From assembly GCA_900547995.1 (NCBI GenBank), contig URIY01000037.1:1-17140 (forward strand): a stretch of DNA of 17,140 nt, given 5' to 3'. This stretch comes from an uncultured Mycoplasmatota bacterium. GTDB taxonomy: Bacteria; Bacillota_I; Bacilli_A; RF39; UBA660. A model generated the notes under the pieces. It ran no database searches, was not told where the DNA came from, and worked only from the letters and a program-made list of their open reading frames with translations. The position numbers were made by a program, and so were the translations under genes. Of this stretch, positions 1 to 7,705 are shown piece by piece. The number at the start of each line of letters is the position of its first letter. Within the stretch, counting starts at the first letter, position 1.

Positions 1-6
1 TGACTG

Positions 7-38
7 AAGTTGCATTTAACCTTCAAAAGTTGCATTTA
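7..38. repeat. Two direct copies of a 12-mer at the left edge; possible insertion-sequence end
   Basis: The 12-mer AAGTTGCATTTA occurs at 7-18 and again at 27-38, exactly 20 bp apart. No other copy was noticed in the window. Short repeats in tandem close to an element tip are the pattern of IS21-family ends, so this may be the outer end of an insertion sequence lying left of the window. That is inference; no transposase is present. The rest of 1-92 holds no gene that I can see. Confidence 0.35.
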
Positions 39-92
39 CTTTTGGAATTGAGCAAAAATTAAAAATTCTCAAATTTGTTTTTATACTATGCT

Positions 93-872
93 CTATTTAA
101 AAATATTATATATTTTAGCTCCTATTCCTTGAAAAAAAGGTGCTCGATAAATAAATTTTGGATGTTCACTTTTAATTGCGCATACTATTTTATTACTAAT
201 GGAATCATAGTTTTTCTTTTCTAATAAACTAAAAATAAAATTTTCTTTTTTTCTTATTTGATTTATTTGAGAATTAAAATAACTATTAATATTATTATTG
301 TATTTATTATCTAACATAACTTGATTAAAACCTGTATGATACATACCCGGTTCAATTAATACTACTTTTATTTTAGAAGTAATAAGTTTAAGTTCCTTTT
401 TAAGTATTCTTGCCATATGACTAATACTTGCTTTAGTTCCACAATATGCACCTAAAAAATTAAGAGGAATAACACTTGCTAGAGAAGACATTATTATTAT
501 TTTACCATTATCTTTTTTTATCATCTTTTTTAAAACAATTTGAACTATTTCAAATGATGAAAAAACATTTGTTTCAAAATTATTTCTAACTCTATCCATA
601 TCTATTTCTGCAAGTGAGCCACCTTCTCCAATGGCTGCATTATTTATTAATATATCTATATCTAAATTTTTTATTTTTTCTCTATCTTTTTTATCTGTTA
701 TATCAAGTTTAAAACATTCTATATTTTTATTATTTTTATATTTATTTTGTAAATATTCTAATTGTTTATCAGTATGAACTGTTAAATAAAGATAATAATC
801 TTCATTTATTATTTTATTTATGGTATTAATAGCTATACCACTTCTAGCACCTGTATATAATATTCTTTTCAT
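93..872 (-). CDS. Short-chain dehydrogenase/reductase (SDR), substrate unknown
   Basis: Classical SDR fold of the usual length (259 aa). The N-terminal NAD(P)-binding glycine motif is TGARSGI (residues 7-13), a variant of TGxxxGI. NNAA at 77-80 is the structural motif after beta-4. The catalytic set is Ser130, Tyr143 and Lys147 (YCGTK, the YxxxK signature), followed by the PG motif near 175. It is expected to be a soluble NAD(P)(H)-dependent oxidoreductase, but the substrate cannot be read from sequence. The start ATG follows GGTGATGATAA, the extended Shine-Dalgarno style of this genome. The gene lies after the murC terminator on the same strand, so it probably has its own promoter. It is the last gene before a possible insertion-sequence end. 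Confidence 0.9.
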   Translation of the reverse strand: MKRILYTGARSGIAINTINKIINEDYYLYLTVHTDKQLEYLQNKYKNNKNIECFKLDITDKKDREKIKNLDIDILINNAAIGEGGSLAEIDMDRVRNNFETNVFSSFEIVQIVLKKMIKKDNGKIIIMSSLASVIPLNFLGAYCGTKASISHMARILKKELKLITSKIKVVLIEPGMYHTGFNQVMLDNKYNNNINSYFNSQINQIRKKENFIFSLLEKKNYDSISNKIVCAIKSEHPKFIYRAPFFQGIGAKIYNIFK

Positions 873-889
873 TTATCATCACCATATAT

Positions 890-918
890 AGTATGAAACT
901 ATTTATCTTTTTTATCAA
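890..918 (-). promoter_or_regulatory. Possible promoter of the SDR gene
   Basis: On the minus strand TTGATA (913-918) is followed after 17 bp by CATACT (890-895); with 19 bp spacing the hexamer would be TACTAT. The -35 overlaps the T-tract of the murC terminator, so transcription could restart immediately after termination. Hexamer matches are common in AT-rich DNA, so this is weak evidence. Confidence 0.35.
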
Positions 919-940
919 AAAAGAACGCTTAAACGTTCTC
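916..940 (-). terminator. Intrinsic terminator after murC
   Basis: Reading the minus strand, AGAACG (934-939) pairs with CGTTCT (922-927) around a 6-nt loop. A run of T follows (complement of the A run 917-922). The stem overlaps the last codons and stop of murC. It probably ends the whole Tad-murC transcript. Confidence 0.8.
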
Positions 941-2233
941 TTGTAATTTTTTTTCATATTCATCTTTTAATACATATATAGCTTTACTACTCATAAATAA
1001 CATTACAGCATTTTTATATTGAAGTAATTTATCAATATCTTCAAGTGATATATGTTCTCCATCATGAAGCAATTTAATTAAATTTTTAACATCATATGGC
1101 TCACAATCTTCTTTTCGATCCATATATACATCTGTTACATATGCTTTATCAGCTAAATTAAGGGCATCAGCAAATTGCTGTTCAAACTCACGTGCTCTTG
1201 AATATGTATGTATCATTAAGATAGCAACTATTGTTTTATCTGGATACTTTTGTCTTGCACCTTTAATTGTTACAGCAACCTCAGTTGGATGATGGGCATA
1301 ATCATCAATTGTAACAATATCGCCAATTATATTTTCTTTAAATCTTCTTTTAGCTCCCTGAAAAGTATTTAAGTATTTTGAAATATCTTTTATATCAATA
1401 CCTTCCTTATAACAAACAGTAATAACAGCTAGGGAATTTAAAAGCATATGCTTTCCAAATAAAGGTAATCTAAAATGTCCGTATAATTTTCCATGAATAT
1501 AAACATCAAAGTCAGTACCGTCATTATGATAATCGACATTTTTCGCAACTACATCATTTTTATCATCTAACCCATAGAAAACAACTGGTTTTTCATAATT
1601 AATTTTATCTGTATATGGATCATCCCCACAAGCAACAACCATTTTTGTTGCCTTATTTGCATACTCTTGATATGCACTTATCATATCATCTATATCTTTA
1701 TAATAATCAATATGATCAAGTTCAATATTCGTAATAATCGCATATGTTGGTGTATATGCTAGAAAATGTCTCTTCCATTCACATGCTTCTAAGACAAAAT
1801 GTTTATTTTCTTTATTGCTATGGCCACTACCATCACCAATTAGATAATTAGTACCTATTGTATTATTAAGAACATGTGAAAGCATAGCCGATGTAGTTGT
1901 TTTACCATGACATCCGGCAACAGTTATAGTACAAAACATTTTTGTAAAATATCCTATCATTTCTTGATATGTATATATTTTAAGTCCAAGTTCTTTAGCT
2001 CTTATGACTTCAACATTGTCATCACCAAAAGCATTTCCTTGAATTATATTCATACCTTCCGTAATATTATTCGCATCAAATGGTAATATTTTAATTCCTT
2101 TTTCAACTAAAGCGTCTTCAGTAAAAAAATGCTCCGTTTTATCACTACCTTGGACATTATATCCTAAGTCAAACATAAATTGTGCAAGTGCACCCATGCC
2201 AGTTCCTTTTATTCCTATAAAATGATATATCAT
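929..2233 (-). CDS. murC: UDP-N-acetylmuramate--L-alanine ligase MurC
   Basis: Cytoplasmic ATP-dependent ligase that adds L-alanine to UDP-MurNAc, the first peptide step of peptidoglycan synthesis. The N-terminal nucleotide motif GIKGTGMGALA (7-17) departs from the common GIGGxGMS. The Mur-ligase P-loop is GCHGKTTT (107-114). EACEWKRHF (149-157) and NIELDH (169-174) follow, and the C-terminal domain has GAKRRF and DDYAHHP. The EACE..RHF and QGNAF stretches resemble Bacilli MurC. Length (434 aa) is normal. The start ATG follows AGGAGAGTGAT. It is the last gene of the Tad operon: only 34 bp separate it from tadC and no terminator is visible there, so a cell-wall gene may be co-transcribed with pilus genes. 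Confidence 0.95.
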   Translation of the reverse strand: MIYHFIGIKGTGMGALAQFMFDLGYNVQGSDKTEHFFTEDALVEKGIKILPFDANNITEGMNIIQGNAFGDDNVEVIRAKELGLKIYTYQEMIGYFTKMFCTITVAGCHGKTTTSAMLSHVLNNTIGTNYLIGDGSGHSNKENKHFVLEACEWKRHFLAYTPTYAIITNIELDHIDYYKDIDDMISAYQEYANKATKMVVACGDDPYTDKINYEKPVVFYGLDDKNDVVAKNVDYHNDGTDFDVYIHGKLYGHFRLPLFGKHMLLNSLAVITVCYKEGIDIKDISKYLNTFQGAKRRFKENIIGDIVTIDDYAHHPTEVAVTIKGARQKYPDKTIVAILMIHTYSRAREFEQQFADALNLADKAYVTDVYMDRKEDCEPYDVKNLIKLLHDGEHISLEDIDKLLQYKNAVMLFMSSKAIYVLKDEYEKKLQENV

Positions 2234-2267
2234 TTTATCACTCTCCTACTATATATCTTATAAAATA

Positions 2268-2975
2268 TTAACCTAAAAAATTAATAAAAATTGGTCCAAG
2301 TATTAAAAGTAAAATAATTGGTAAAACAAATATAACCGAAATAATACTTATTTTATTAGGAATTTTATTAATTTGTTCTTTTATTTCTAATATTTGTTTA
2401 TCTCTTAAAAATTCAATTTGATTATACATTGTATCTAAAATACTGCTACCAAAGATACTCGTTTGGGTTATATTTAATATTATATTATTAATACTTTCTG
2501 ATGGAATTCTCTTTTTCATATCATCAAGTGACTCTACTAATGATTTCCCAAATTTCATTTCAAAAAGCGTTTTTTTAAACTCATTAGATAATTCTGAATC
2601 AATATTGAAACAAGTTATTTCTAAAGCATTTTCAAGATTTCTTCCTGATTCTAGTGTAAGTGTTAATATTTCAAAAAAATCAAGTGCCTCTTTATCTAAT
2701 TTTTTTATACGTCTTTTTATTTTTGATTCAATTAGAATGTAATAAAATAAATAATAATAGACAATTGCTACAAACGGAGCAAAAATATATCCAACACTTA
2801 ATATATAAGTAAATAATAGTAATACTAAAAGTGTTGTAACAAGTCTAAGAAAGATAAATGTTAAAGCATCAAATTTAACCCATGAACCAAGCATTTTAAT
2901 TTTTTCATCAATTTTTTCTATATCTTTTTCTCTAAATAGTTTACGTATAAAGTCAATTTTAGGAATACTTTTCAT
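2268..2975 (-). CDS. tadC: TadC-like inner-membrane platform protein of the Tad pilus
   Basis: A GspF/T2SSF-type membrane protein of 235 aa, somewhat short for TadC. Two adjacent hydrophobic helices (about 38-60 and 62-83) precede a cytoplasmic helical domain, with E..TLTLESGRNLENALE (about 102-117) and FGKSLVESL (142-150), the repeated platform motif. A final helix (about 210-233) ends at the C-terminus. With TadB it should form the membrane platform that the CpaF ATPase acts on. The ATG follows AAGGATGTGAT and lies 4 nt after the tadB stop, so the two are translated as a pair. Assignment rests on domain type and on position directly after tadB. Confidence 0.85.
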   Translation of the reverse strand: MKSIPKIDFIRKLFREKDIEKIDEKIKMLGSWVKFDALTFIFLRLVTTLLVLLLFTYILSVGYIFAPFVAIVYYYLFYYILIESKIKRRIKKLDKEALDFFEILTLTLESGRNLENALEITCFNIDSELSNEFKKTLFEMKFGKSLVESLDDMKKRIPSESINNIILNITQTSIFGSSILDTMYNQIEFLRDKQILEIKEQINKIPNKISIISVIFVLPIILLLILGPIFINFLG

Positions 2976-2979
2976 GTTA

Positions 2980-4494
2980 TCACATCCTTACTTTCATAAC
3001 TTTTCTTACAACAAATATATATATTATATAAACAACTAAAATGATTGATGTTAATATAAATCCAAGTGGTGTTGTTATCATTGGTAAGAAATATGTTGGA
3101 TCAATAATACTTATAAATATAATAAATAAAAGTGGTACAACAAATAATACATATACTATTATTTTAGAACTTCCTGTTAAGGCTTTAAGTTCCAACTTTA
3201 ATTTTTTTTGATTAAATAGTGTTTTTTCAATTGATGAGAAAACTTTAATAATGTTACCACCTGTTTTATTTAGAATTGATAAAGATGCGGTTAAATATCT
3301 AACTTCATCAAGTTGTATTCTTTCTGAGAATCTTCTAAAAGCATTTTCAATGGATAAACCAAATGATATCTCAAGTGACATTTTCTTAAATTCTTCAGCA
3401 ATTGGTCCTTCTAATTCACTTGCTACCAAATCAATAGCTTGCATAATACTTCTTCCTGATTTAAAAGCATTATTCATAATAATGATAGCTTGAAGTAAAT
3501 CATTTTCAATACGATTACGATAAACCTTATATTTTGTAAAATAAACAATATCAAGGATGAAAAAACCAAGTGTTAAGGGAATAATTATTTCATAAATACT
3601 AAGTACTTTTAATTGTATTGTTTTAGAAAAAATGGCAATTACTAAAAATATTACTCCAATAAATACTTTAGAAACAACAAAATCAATTGTTTCTTTATGC
3701 GTGCTATCAACCGTATTTATATATTTTTCATATTGTTTACTATATTTTACTAAAAAAACAGATTTGGAGAAAATTTTGCCTATTTTAGAATTAAAGTTTC
3801 GATAATAACTAAATATTTTATCAAATACGGACATATAATTATCTTTAATGGGCTCAATAGTATATTTGCTTATTCTTTTTTCTAATTTAACTCCTTTTAA
3901 ATATTTTAAAACTAAGGCAAATATAAGTAAAATAACAATTAATATTCCACTACCAAAGAACATTAGTTTACCAGTATTATCAGGTAATACATTAATATTA
4001 AGTGTTGCACTTGAGGTATTTCCGGCTTCATCAGTAACAGTATAAACTAACTGTTTTAAGCCTTTTTCATGTAAATTTAACTCATTATAATTAGTAGTAA
4101 TTTTATTATTAATGGTTTCATCATAATTATCAGTTACACTTACACCAGCCATATAATCATAATTTTCACCAATTTTTATATTAACAAGTGTATTAGATAA
4201 ATTAATAATAGGTTTTTCTTTATCTATTTTATAATTACCAGAATATACCACATGACTAACATTTCTATTATCAAAAAGAGTAAGTTTAATACTATAAATT
4301 CCAGTCTCTTCAAGAATAACATTAGATGCCTGATTCCCTGTTATACTATTAGTAAGTATTATCTCCCCATCTTTTTCCAAAACATAATCATATCTCAAAA
4401 TATCTAATGGAGGTAAAATAGTGACAATTATGTCTTCATTTGTAGGAACAATAGTTTCATATAAACTAAATATGTTTTCATAATTATCAAGCAT
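2980..4494 (-). CDS. tadB: TadB-like platform protein with an added N-terminal Ig-like region
   Basis: 504 aa in two parts. Residues 1-175 are hydrophilic and beta-rich. About 95-169 resemble a DUF5011/HYR-type Ig-like repeat (GVSVTDNYDETI at 117-128, then YTVTDEAGNTSSATLNINV near 151-169), and about 20-90 may be a second Ig/PKD-like unit (ETGIYSIKLTLFDN). A strong membrane helix (about 177-198) is followed by Lys-rich sequence, which places the N-terminal part outside and the rest inside. Residues 270-504 are a normal TadB: two helices, the platform motif around AFKSGRSIMQAIDLV (343-357) and FGLSIENAF (378-386), and two C-terminal helices. There is no recognisable signal peptide. The start is well fixed by AGGAGGTATTAAA before the ATG, 11 nt after cpaF. 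Fusion of an extracellular adhesion-type domain to TadB is unusual. Confidence 0.85.
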   Translation of the reverse strand: MLDNYENIFSLYETIVPTNEDIIVTILPPLDILRYDYVLEKDGEIILTNSITGNQASNVILEETGIYSIKLTLFDNRNVSHVVYSGNYKIDKEKPIINLSNTLVNIKIGENYDYMAGVSVTDNYDETINNKITTNYNELNLHEKGLKQLVYTVTDEAGNTSSATLNINVLPDNTGKLMFFGSGILIVILLIFALVLKYLKGVKLEKRISKYTIEPIKDNYMSVFDKIFSYYRNFNSKIGKIFSKSVFLVKYSKQYEKYINTVDSTHKETIDFVVSKVFIGVIFLVIAIFSKTIQLKVLSIYEIIIPLTLGFFILDIVYFTKYKVYRNRIENDLLQAIIIMNNAFKSGRSIMQAIDLVASELEGPIAEEFKKMSLEISFGLSIENAFRRFSERIQLDEVRYLTASLSILNKTGGNIIKVFSSIEKTLFNQKKLKLELKALTGSSKIIVYVLFVVPLLFIIFISIIDPTYFLPMITTPLGFILTSIILVVYIIYIFVVRKVMKVRM

Positions 4495-4505
4495 TTTAAT
4501 ACCTC

Positions 4506-5831
4506 CTAACTAAATATATCACTTATATTATCAATACCAGCAGCCTCTATTTTTTTATAAACTTTTGGAACTTTTTTATGTAACATAAATTCTCCATTTA
4601 CTTCATTATTATCAAGTAACCCAGATTGTTTATATTCAAAAATAGTATTTAATTTTATCATATCATCACAAAAGCCATCTATTTCTGATATATTAACAAT
4701 TTTTCTTCTTCCATCGCTTAATCTTTCAATATTTATAACTATATCTATTGCTTTTTCTATATATTCACGAATAGCCTTAATAGGAATATCCATCCCAGCC
4801 ATTAAAATCATTGTTTCAAGCCTATTTAAAGCATCTGATGAACTATTAGCGTGCATTGTTGTTAAACTACCACTATGTCCTGTATTCATAGCTTGAAGCA
4901 TATCAAAAGCTTCTTTTCCACGAACTTCGCCAACAATAATACGATCAGGTCGCATACGAAGAGAATTTATAACTAAATCTCTAATTGTTACTTCGCCTTG
5001 TCCTTCATAATTAGTTAATCTTGTTTCAAGGGAAATTACGTGCTGTTGATTTAATTTTAATTCGGCTGCATCTTCTATTGTTATAATTCTCTCATCACTA
5101 TCGATAAAGGAAGATAAAACATTTAAAAGAGTTGTTTTACCACTACCAGTTCCTCCACAAATAATAATATTTAACTTAGCCTTTACACATGCTTCTAAGA
5201 ACCTTGCCATATATGGAGTAAGGGCACCACTTCGTAAAAAGTCATCTATATTAGCAAGTTCTTTTTTAAATTTACGGATAGTTAAAACCGGTCCTTTTAA
5301 GGAAAGAGGTGGTATAACGGCATTTAATCTTGAACCATCTTCAAGTCTAGCATCAACCATGGGATTTGATGTATCAATTGTTCTTCCAAGAGGTTGAATA
5401 AGTCTTTGAATTGTTCTCGTTATATGGTCTTTATTGATAAAGGACACTCCATTATCTCTTACTACTTTTCCATCTATTTCAACATATACCTCTGATGGTC
5501 CATTAACCATAATTTCGGTAATATTTTTGTCATCTAAAAGTTCACTAATTGGACCAAAGCCATTAATTTCATTATCAATTAAATTATAGATATAACTTCT
5601 TTCAACATTAGATAAATCATAACCACTTAAAGTGCTATCAATCTCTGTTTTAATAAATTCATTCATTGTTCCTGTATGACTAATATTATTATCAATTAGG
5701 TTTTGAATAATTTTATTTCTAAGTTCATCAAGTAATACCTTATTAGAAAAAGCACTATAATCATCTTCAACTTCAACATTAGAATCATATAATTCTACAT
5801 CAAATTCTTCAACAAACTTACGCTTTGGCAT
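4506..5831 (-). CDS. cpaF: Tad pilus motor ATPase CpaF/TadA (type II/IV secretion ATPase family)
   Basis: Cytoplasmic hexameric ATPase that powers pilin assembly. An N-terminal helical domain precedes NGPSEVYVE (about 110-118). Then come the Walker A motif GGTGSGKT (226-233), an acidic segment IITIEDAAEL (249-258), the Walker B-like RIIVGEVRG (297-305) and the His box TTMHANS (324-330). All are characteristic of the CpaF branch. I chose the ATG at 5831 (MPKRKF, 441 aa), because AAGGTGA lies 8 nt upstream. GTG 5843 and ATG 5840 in the same frame overlap that ribosome-binding site. With this start the gene follows cpaE by 1 bp. The motif set is complete, so it should be active. Confidence 0.95.
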   Translation of the reverse strand: MPKRKFVEEFDVELYDSNVEVEDDYSAFSNKVLLDELRNKIIQNLIDNNISHTGTMNEFIKTEIDSTLSGYDLSNVERSYIYNLIDNEINGFGPISELLDDKNITEIMVNGPSEVYVEIDGKVVRDNGVSFINKDHITRTIQRLIQPLGRTIDTSNPMVDARLEDGSRLNAVIPPLSLKGPVLTIRKFKKELANIDDFLRSGALTPYMARFLEACVKAKLNIIICGGTGSGKTTLLNVLSSFIDSDERIITIEDAAELKLNQQHVISLETRLTNYEGQGEVTIRDLVINSLRMRPDRIIVGEVRGKEAFDMLQAMNTGHSGSLTTMHANSSSDALNRLETMILMAGMDIPIKAIREYIEKAIDIVINIERLSDGRRKIVNISEIDGFCDDMIKLNTIFEYKQSGLLDNNEVNGEFMLHKKVPKVYKKIEAAGIDNISDIFS

Positions 5832-5832
5832 A

Positions 5833-6603
5833 TTATTCATCACCTTCAGTTTCTTTAATTAAATCATTTGCAAGAGAAGAAAATACTTTATAAGCCTTTC
5901 TATGACTCTTTACTATTTTTTTATCAAGCATCAATATTTTACCTTCCATGACATACTTATCAATATTTTTTATATAAAAAGTACTTGGTATAATATAATC
6001 AATTTTATTTTTAATAATATTTTCTATATCATAATCAGAAAAATAATTTTTTTGTTTATTTACAGAATTATTTAGTACAACTTTATAATTGTTTTGTTCC
6101 ATATCTTTATGTATAGAAAGCATTGTTTTCATATTTTTTAAACTAGTAGGATCATTATTTATCACATATACAATTTTATCACTACAATCAAAAGTCATAA
6201 GATTAATATCATTTAAAACATGGTTAGTATCAACAATAATAATTTTATATTTCATCTTGGCTTTTCTAAGTAAAACATTAATATAATTAACATTTATTTT
6301 AGAAGCAAGTCTTGGATCTATTGGGGCACTTAATACATCAATATCATTATTATATTTTACAATATAATCATCTAAATTAGTAAAACGGTTGTTATTCATA
6401 TCATCAATAGCCGTAAATATATTCTTGGTTACATCAATATTTAAAGATAAACCTATGCTACCACTGAATAAGTCTAAATCTATTATCAACGTTTTTAAAT
6501 TCATATTGGCAAACACACCTGCCAAGTTAAGTGCTGTTGTAGTTTTACCAGTACCACCCTTTACCGAAGATATTGTAAAAACTTTTGCTTTTTTTACGCC
6601 CAT
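5833..6603 (-). CDS. cpaE: CpaE/TadZ-like ParA/MinD-family ATPase of the Tad locus
   Basis: 256 aa with the deviant Walker A motif KGGTGKTT (15-22), LIIDLDLFSGSIG (switch I-like, about 39-51) and KIIIVDTNHVLND (Walker B-like). These place it in the ParA/MinD/CpaE P-loop family. TadZ/CpaE proteins position the pilus machine at the membrane or pole. The receiver-like N-terminal domain of many CpaE proteins is absent, so this is the short form. The ATG follows AAGGAGTGATAAT, 4 nt after the upstream pseudopilin gene, and the stop is 1 bp before cpaF. Context decides between a pilus role and chromosome or plasmid partitioning; there is no parB-like partner here. Confidence 0.85.
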   Translation of the reverse strand: MGVKKAKVFTISSVKGGTGKTTTALNLAGVFANMNLKTLIIDLDLFSGSIGLSLNIDVTKNIFTAIDDMNNNRFTNLDDYIVKYNNDIDVLSAPIDPRLASKINVNYINVLLRKAKMKYKIIIVDTNHVLNDINLMTFDCSDKIVYVINNDPTSLKNMKTMLSIHKDMEQNNYKVVLNNSVNKQKNYFSDYDIENIIKNKIDYIIPSTFYIKNIDKYVMEGKILMLDKKIVKSHRKAYKVFSSLANDLIKETEGDE

Positions 6604-6607
6604 ATTA

Positions 6608-6997
6608 TCACTCCTTTTTTATCGTAACCTTTTCTCCATTCATATACCCTTTATATGTTAAAGTGATATCAAAGAGATTACTCTTCAATATTTTAGTAAA
6701 AATTCCTTTATATTCTTTTGAAATAGAAACAGTGATTACTTTATTATCCGTTATTTCTACTTTTTTTATTTTAATATTATTAATATTTTTACTTAAGGTA
6801 TTAGTAAGTCTATTTTTTATTATATTAGAATCTGTTTCTTGATTATTTAATTCATAGTAGATAACATTCTTTAAAGTATTTTCAAGTCTTTTCTTTTCTA
6901 AAGACAACATACCTATATCAACAACTAAACATAAAATAATTAATAATAAAGGTAACATTAAGATAAACATAACAAGTGTTTGACCTCTATTATTCAT
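6608..6997 (-). CDS. Second TadE/TadG-like pseudopilin, with the position-5 glutamate missing
   Basis: 129 aa from the chosen ATG (MNNRGQTLV). An in-frame ATG at 7021 would add 8 residues, but AAAGGT lies correctly placed before 6997. A short positive N-terminus precedes G/QTLVMFILMLPLL, a class III prepilin-type cleavage site followed by a hydrophobic helix to about residue 30. The remainder is a soluble, probably extracellular domain rich in Lys, Asn and Ile. The position normally held by Glu at +5 is Met, as in some TadG-like minor pilins, so export and cleavage may occur without normal polymerisation. The gene overlaps the previous tadE by 8 nt. Likely a minor pilin or assembly-initiating protein. 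Confidence 0.8.
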   Translation of the reverse strand: MNNRGQTLVMFILMLPLLLIILCLVVDIGMLSLEKKRLENTLKNVIYYELNNQETDSNIIKNRLTNTLSKNINNIKIKKVEITDNKVITVSISKEYKGIFTKILKSNLFDITLTYKGYMNGEKVTIKKE

Positions 6998-7328
6998 TAT
7001 ATACTGACCTTTCTGTTTCAAGGACCATTTGATGACCTAGTATATTATTTAATCCTGGTGTCATTATAACAACATTTTTCTTTAATTTTATTGTTGTATA
7101 ACTGCCTATTGTTGTATAACTAACAACAATGCCTTTATTTTCAGCAAGTGTATTTATTTCATCATGTTTATTATTTTGGTATAGTTCTACAATAGTACTT
7201 AAATTATCTTCAAGTTTATACTTGTTTATAATAACATTACCTATATCTATGAGTGCTAAAAGTATAAATATTAAAATTGGTACTATAAGTACAAATTCTA
7301 CTAATGCTTGTCCTTTATTATCCTTCAT
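6990..7328 (-). CDS. tadE: TadE-like minor pseudopilin
   Basis: 112 aa. MKDNKG/QALVEFVLIVPILIFILLALID has the same G/QALVE(F/Y) processing motif as the Flp pilin, including the Glu at +5. It is followed by a single hydrophobic helix and a small extracellular domain. TadE-like proteins are processed by the locus prepilin peptidase and act as minor subunits. The ATG follows AGGATTGTGAT. It is the first gene after the internal promoter at 7357-7385, so it heads the assembly-gene transcript. Confidence 0.85.
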   Translation of the reverse strand: MKDNKGQALVEFVLIVPILIFILLALIDIGNVIINKYKLEDNLSTIVELYQNNKHDEINTLAENKGIVVSYTTIGSYTTIKLKKNVVIMTPGLNNILGHQMVLETERSVYNE

Positions 7329-7356
7329 AATATCACAATCCTATACTCTAATTTAC

Positions 7357-7385
7357 ATTATATCAAAAAAATGATATTTTAACAA
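7357..7385 (-). promoter_or_regulatory. Promoter for the Tad assembly genes
   Basis: Minus strand: TTGTTA (7380-7385), 17 bp, TATAAT (7357-7362). A TGA precedes the -10 and makes it an extended -10. It lies just after the terminator that follows the pilin gene and just before tadE, which gives the assembly genes their own start of transcription. Confidence 0.75.
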
Positions 7386-7387
7386 TT

Positions 7388-7415
7388 AAAAATAGTAAAC
7401 AAATTAAGTTTACTA
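7388..7415 (-). terminator. Terminator between the Flp pilin and tadE
   Basis: Minus strand: TAGTAAAC (7408-7415) pairs perfectly with GTTTACTA (7393-7400) across a 7-nt loop, followed by TTTTT (7388-7392). The AT-rich stem suggests partial rather than full termination, which would allow pilin transcripts in excess over assembly-protein transcripts. Confidence 0.7.
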
Positions 7416-7422
7416 ATATTTA

Positions 7423-7449
7423 AAATAGAATGAAAAATTCATTCTATTT
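7423..7449 (-). terminator. 12-bp hairpin over the Flp pilin stop codon
   Basis: AAATAGAATGAA (7423-7434) and TTCATTCTATTT (7438-7449) form a perfect stem with a 3-nt loop, including the pilin stop codon (7444-7446). On the minus strand few T residues follow beyond the stem. It could be a weak terminator or a 3'-end stabilising structure for the short pilin mRNA. Confidence 0.6.
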
Positions 7450-7644
7450 ATCTACACATTTTCCTTCACCTGGTTTAGCACCTTCAACATAAACTTTATC
7501 AATTAATGAACAAGACGATTTAGTCATAGAATCTTGTAGATATCCACCAAGTAATTTAACAACACTAACAACAACAACACTTATAACAGCAATTATTAAT
7601 AGATATTCAACTAAGGCTTGTCCTTTACTATTTAAATTCTTCAT
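7444..7644 (-). CDS. flp: Flp/Fap-type major pilin of the Tad pilus
   Basis: 66 aa from the ATG at 7644. An upstream ATG at 7659 lies within the GGAGGT ribosome-binding site and is rejected. MKNLNSKG/QALVEYLLIIAV is the canonical Flp prepilin motif: cleavage after Gly8, Glu at +5 and Tyr at +6. A hydrophobic helix runs to about residue 34. The C-terminal part carries two Cys (45 and 63) that could form a disulfide in the exposed region. The gene has its own strong promoter and is followed by two hairpins before tadE, as expected for a subunit needed in large amounts. Size is typical of Flp pilins. Confidence 0.9.
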   Translation of the reverse strand: MKNLNSKGQALVEYLLIIAVISVVVVSVVKLLGGYLQDSMTKSSCSLIDKVYVEGAKPGEGKCVDK

Positions 7645-7676
7645 AATGCTAACCTCCATCTATCATTTCTATAAAT

Positions 7677-7705
7677 AGTGTATCTTTTTTTTACCTATTT
7701 GTCAA
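7677..7705 (-). promoter_or_regulatory. Promoter of the Flp pilin gene
   Basis: Minus strand: TTGACA (7700-7705), exactly 17 bp, TACACT (7677-7682). The -35 is a perfect consensus. It is the strongest-looking promoter in the window. Its -35 lies on the same bases as the -35 of the divergent DUF192 gene, so one polymerase bound here would block the other. Confidence 0.8.

Noticed and set aside
3251..4045. Plus-strand ORFs opposite tadB
   Set aside because: They lie antisense to a gene with clear domains, have no ribosome-binding site, and the translations resemble no protein. Similar antisense ORFs opposite cpaE, the TadE-like genes, pilD, pilC, rpoD and dnaG were rejected for the same reasons.
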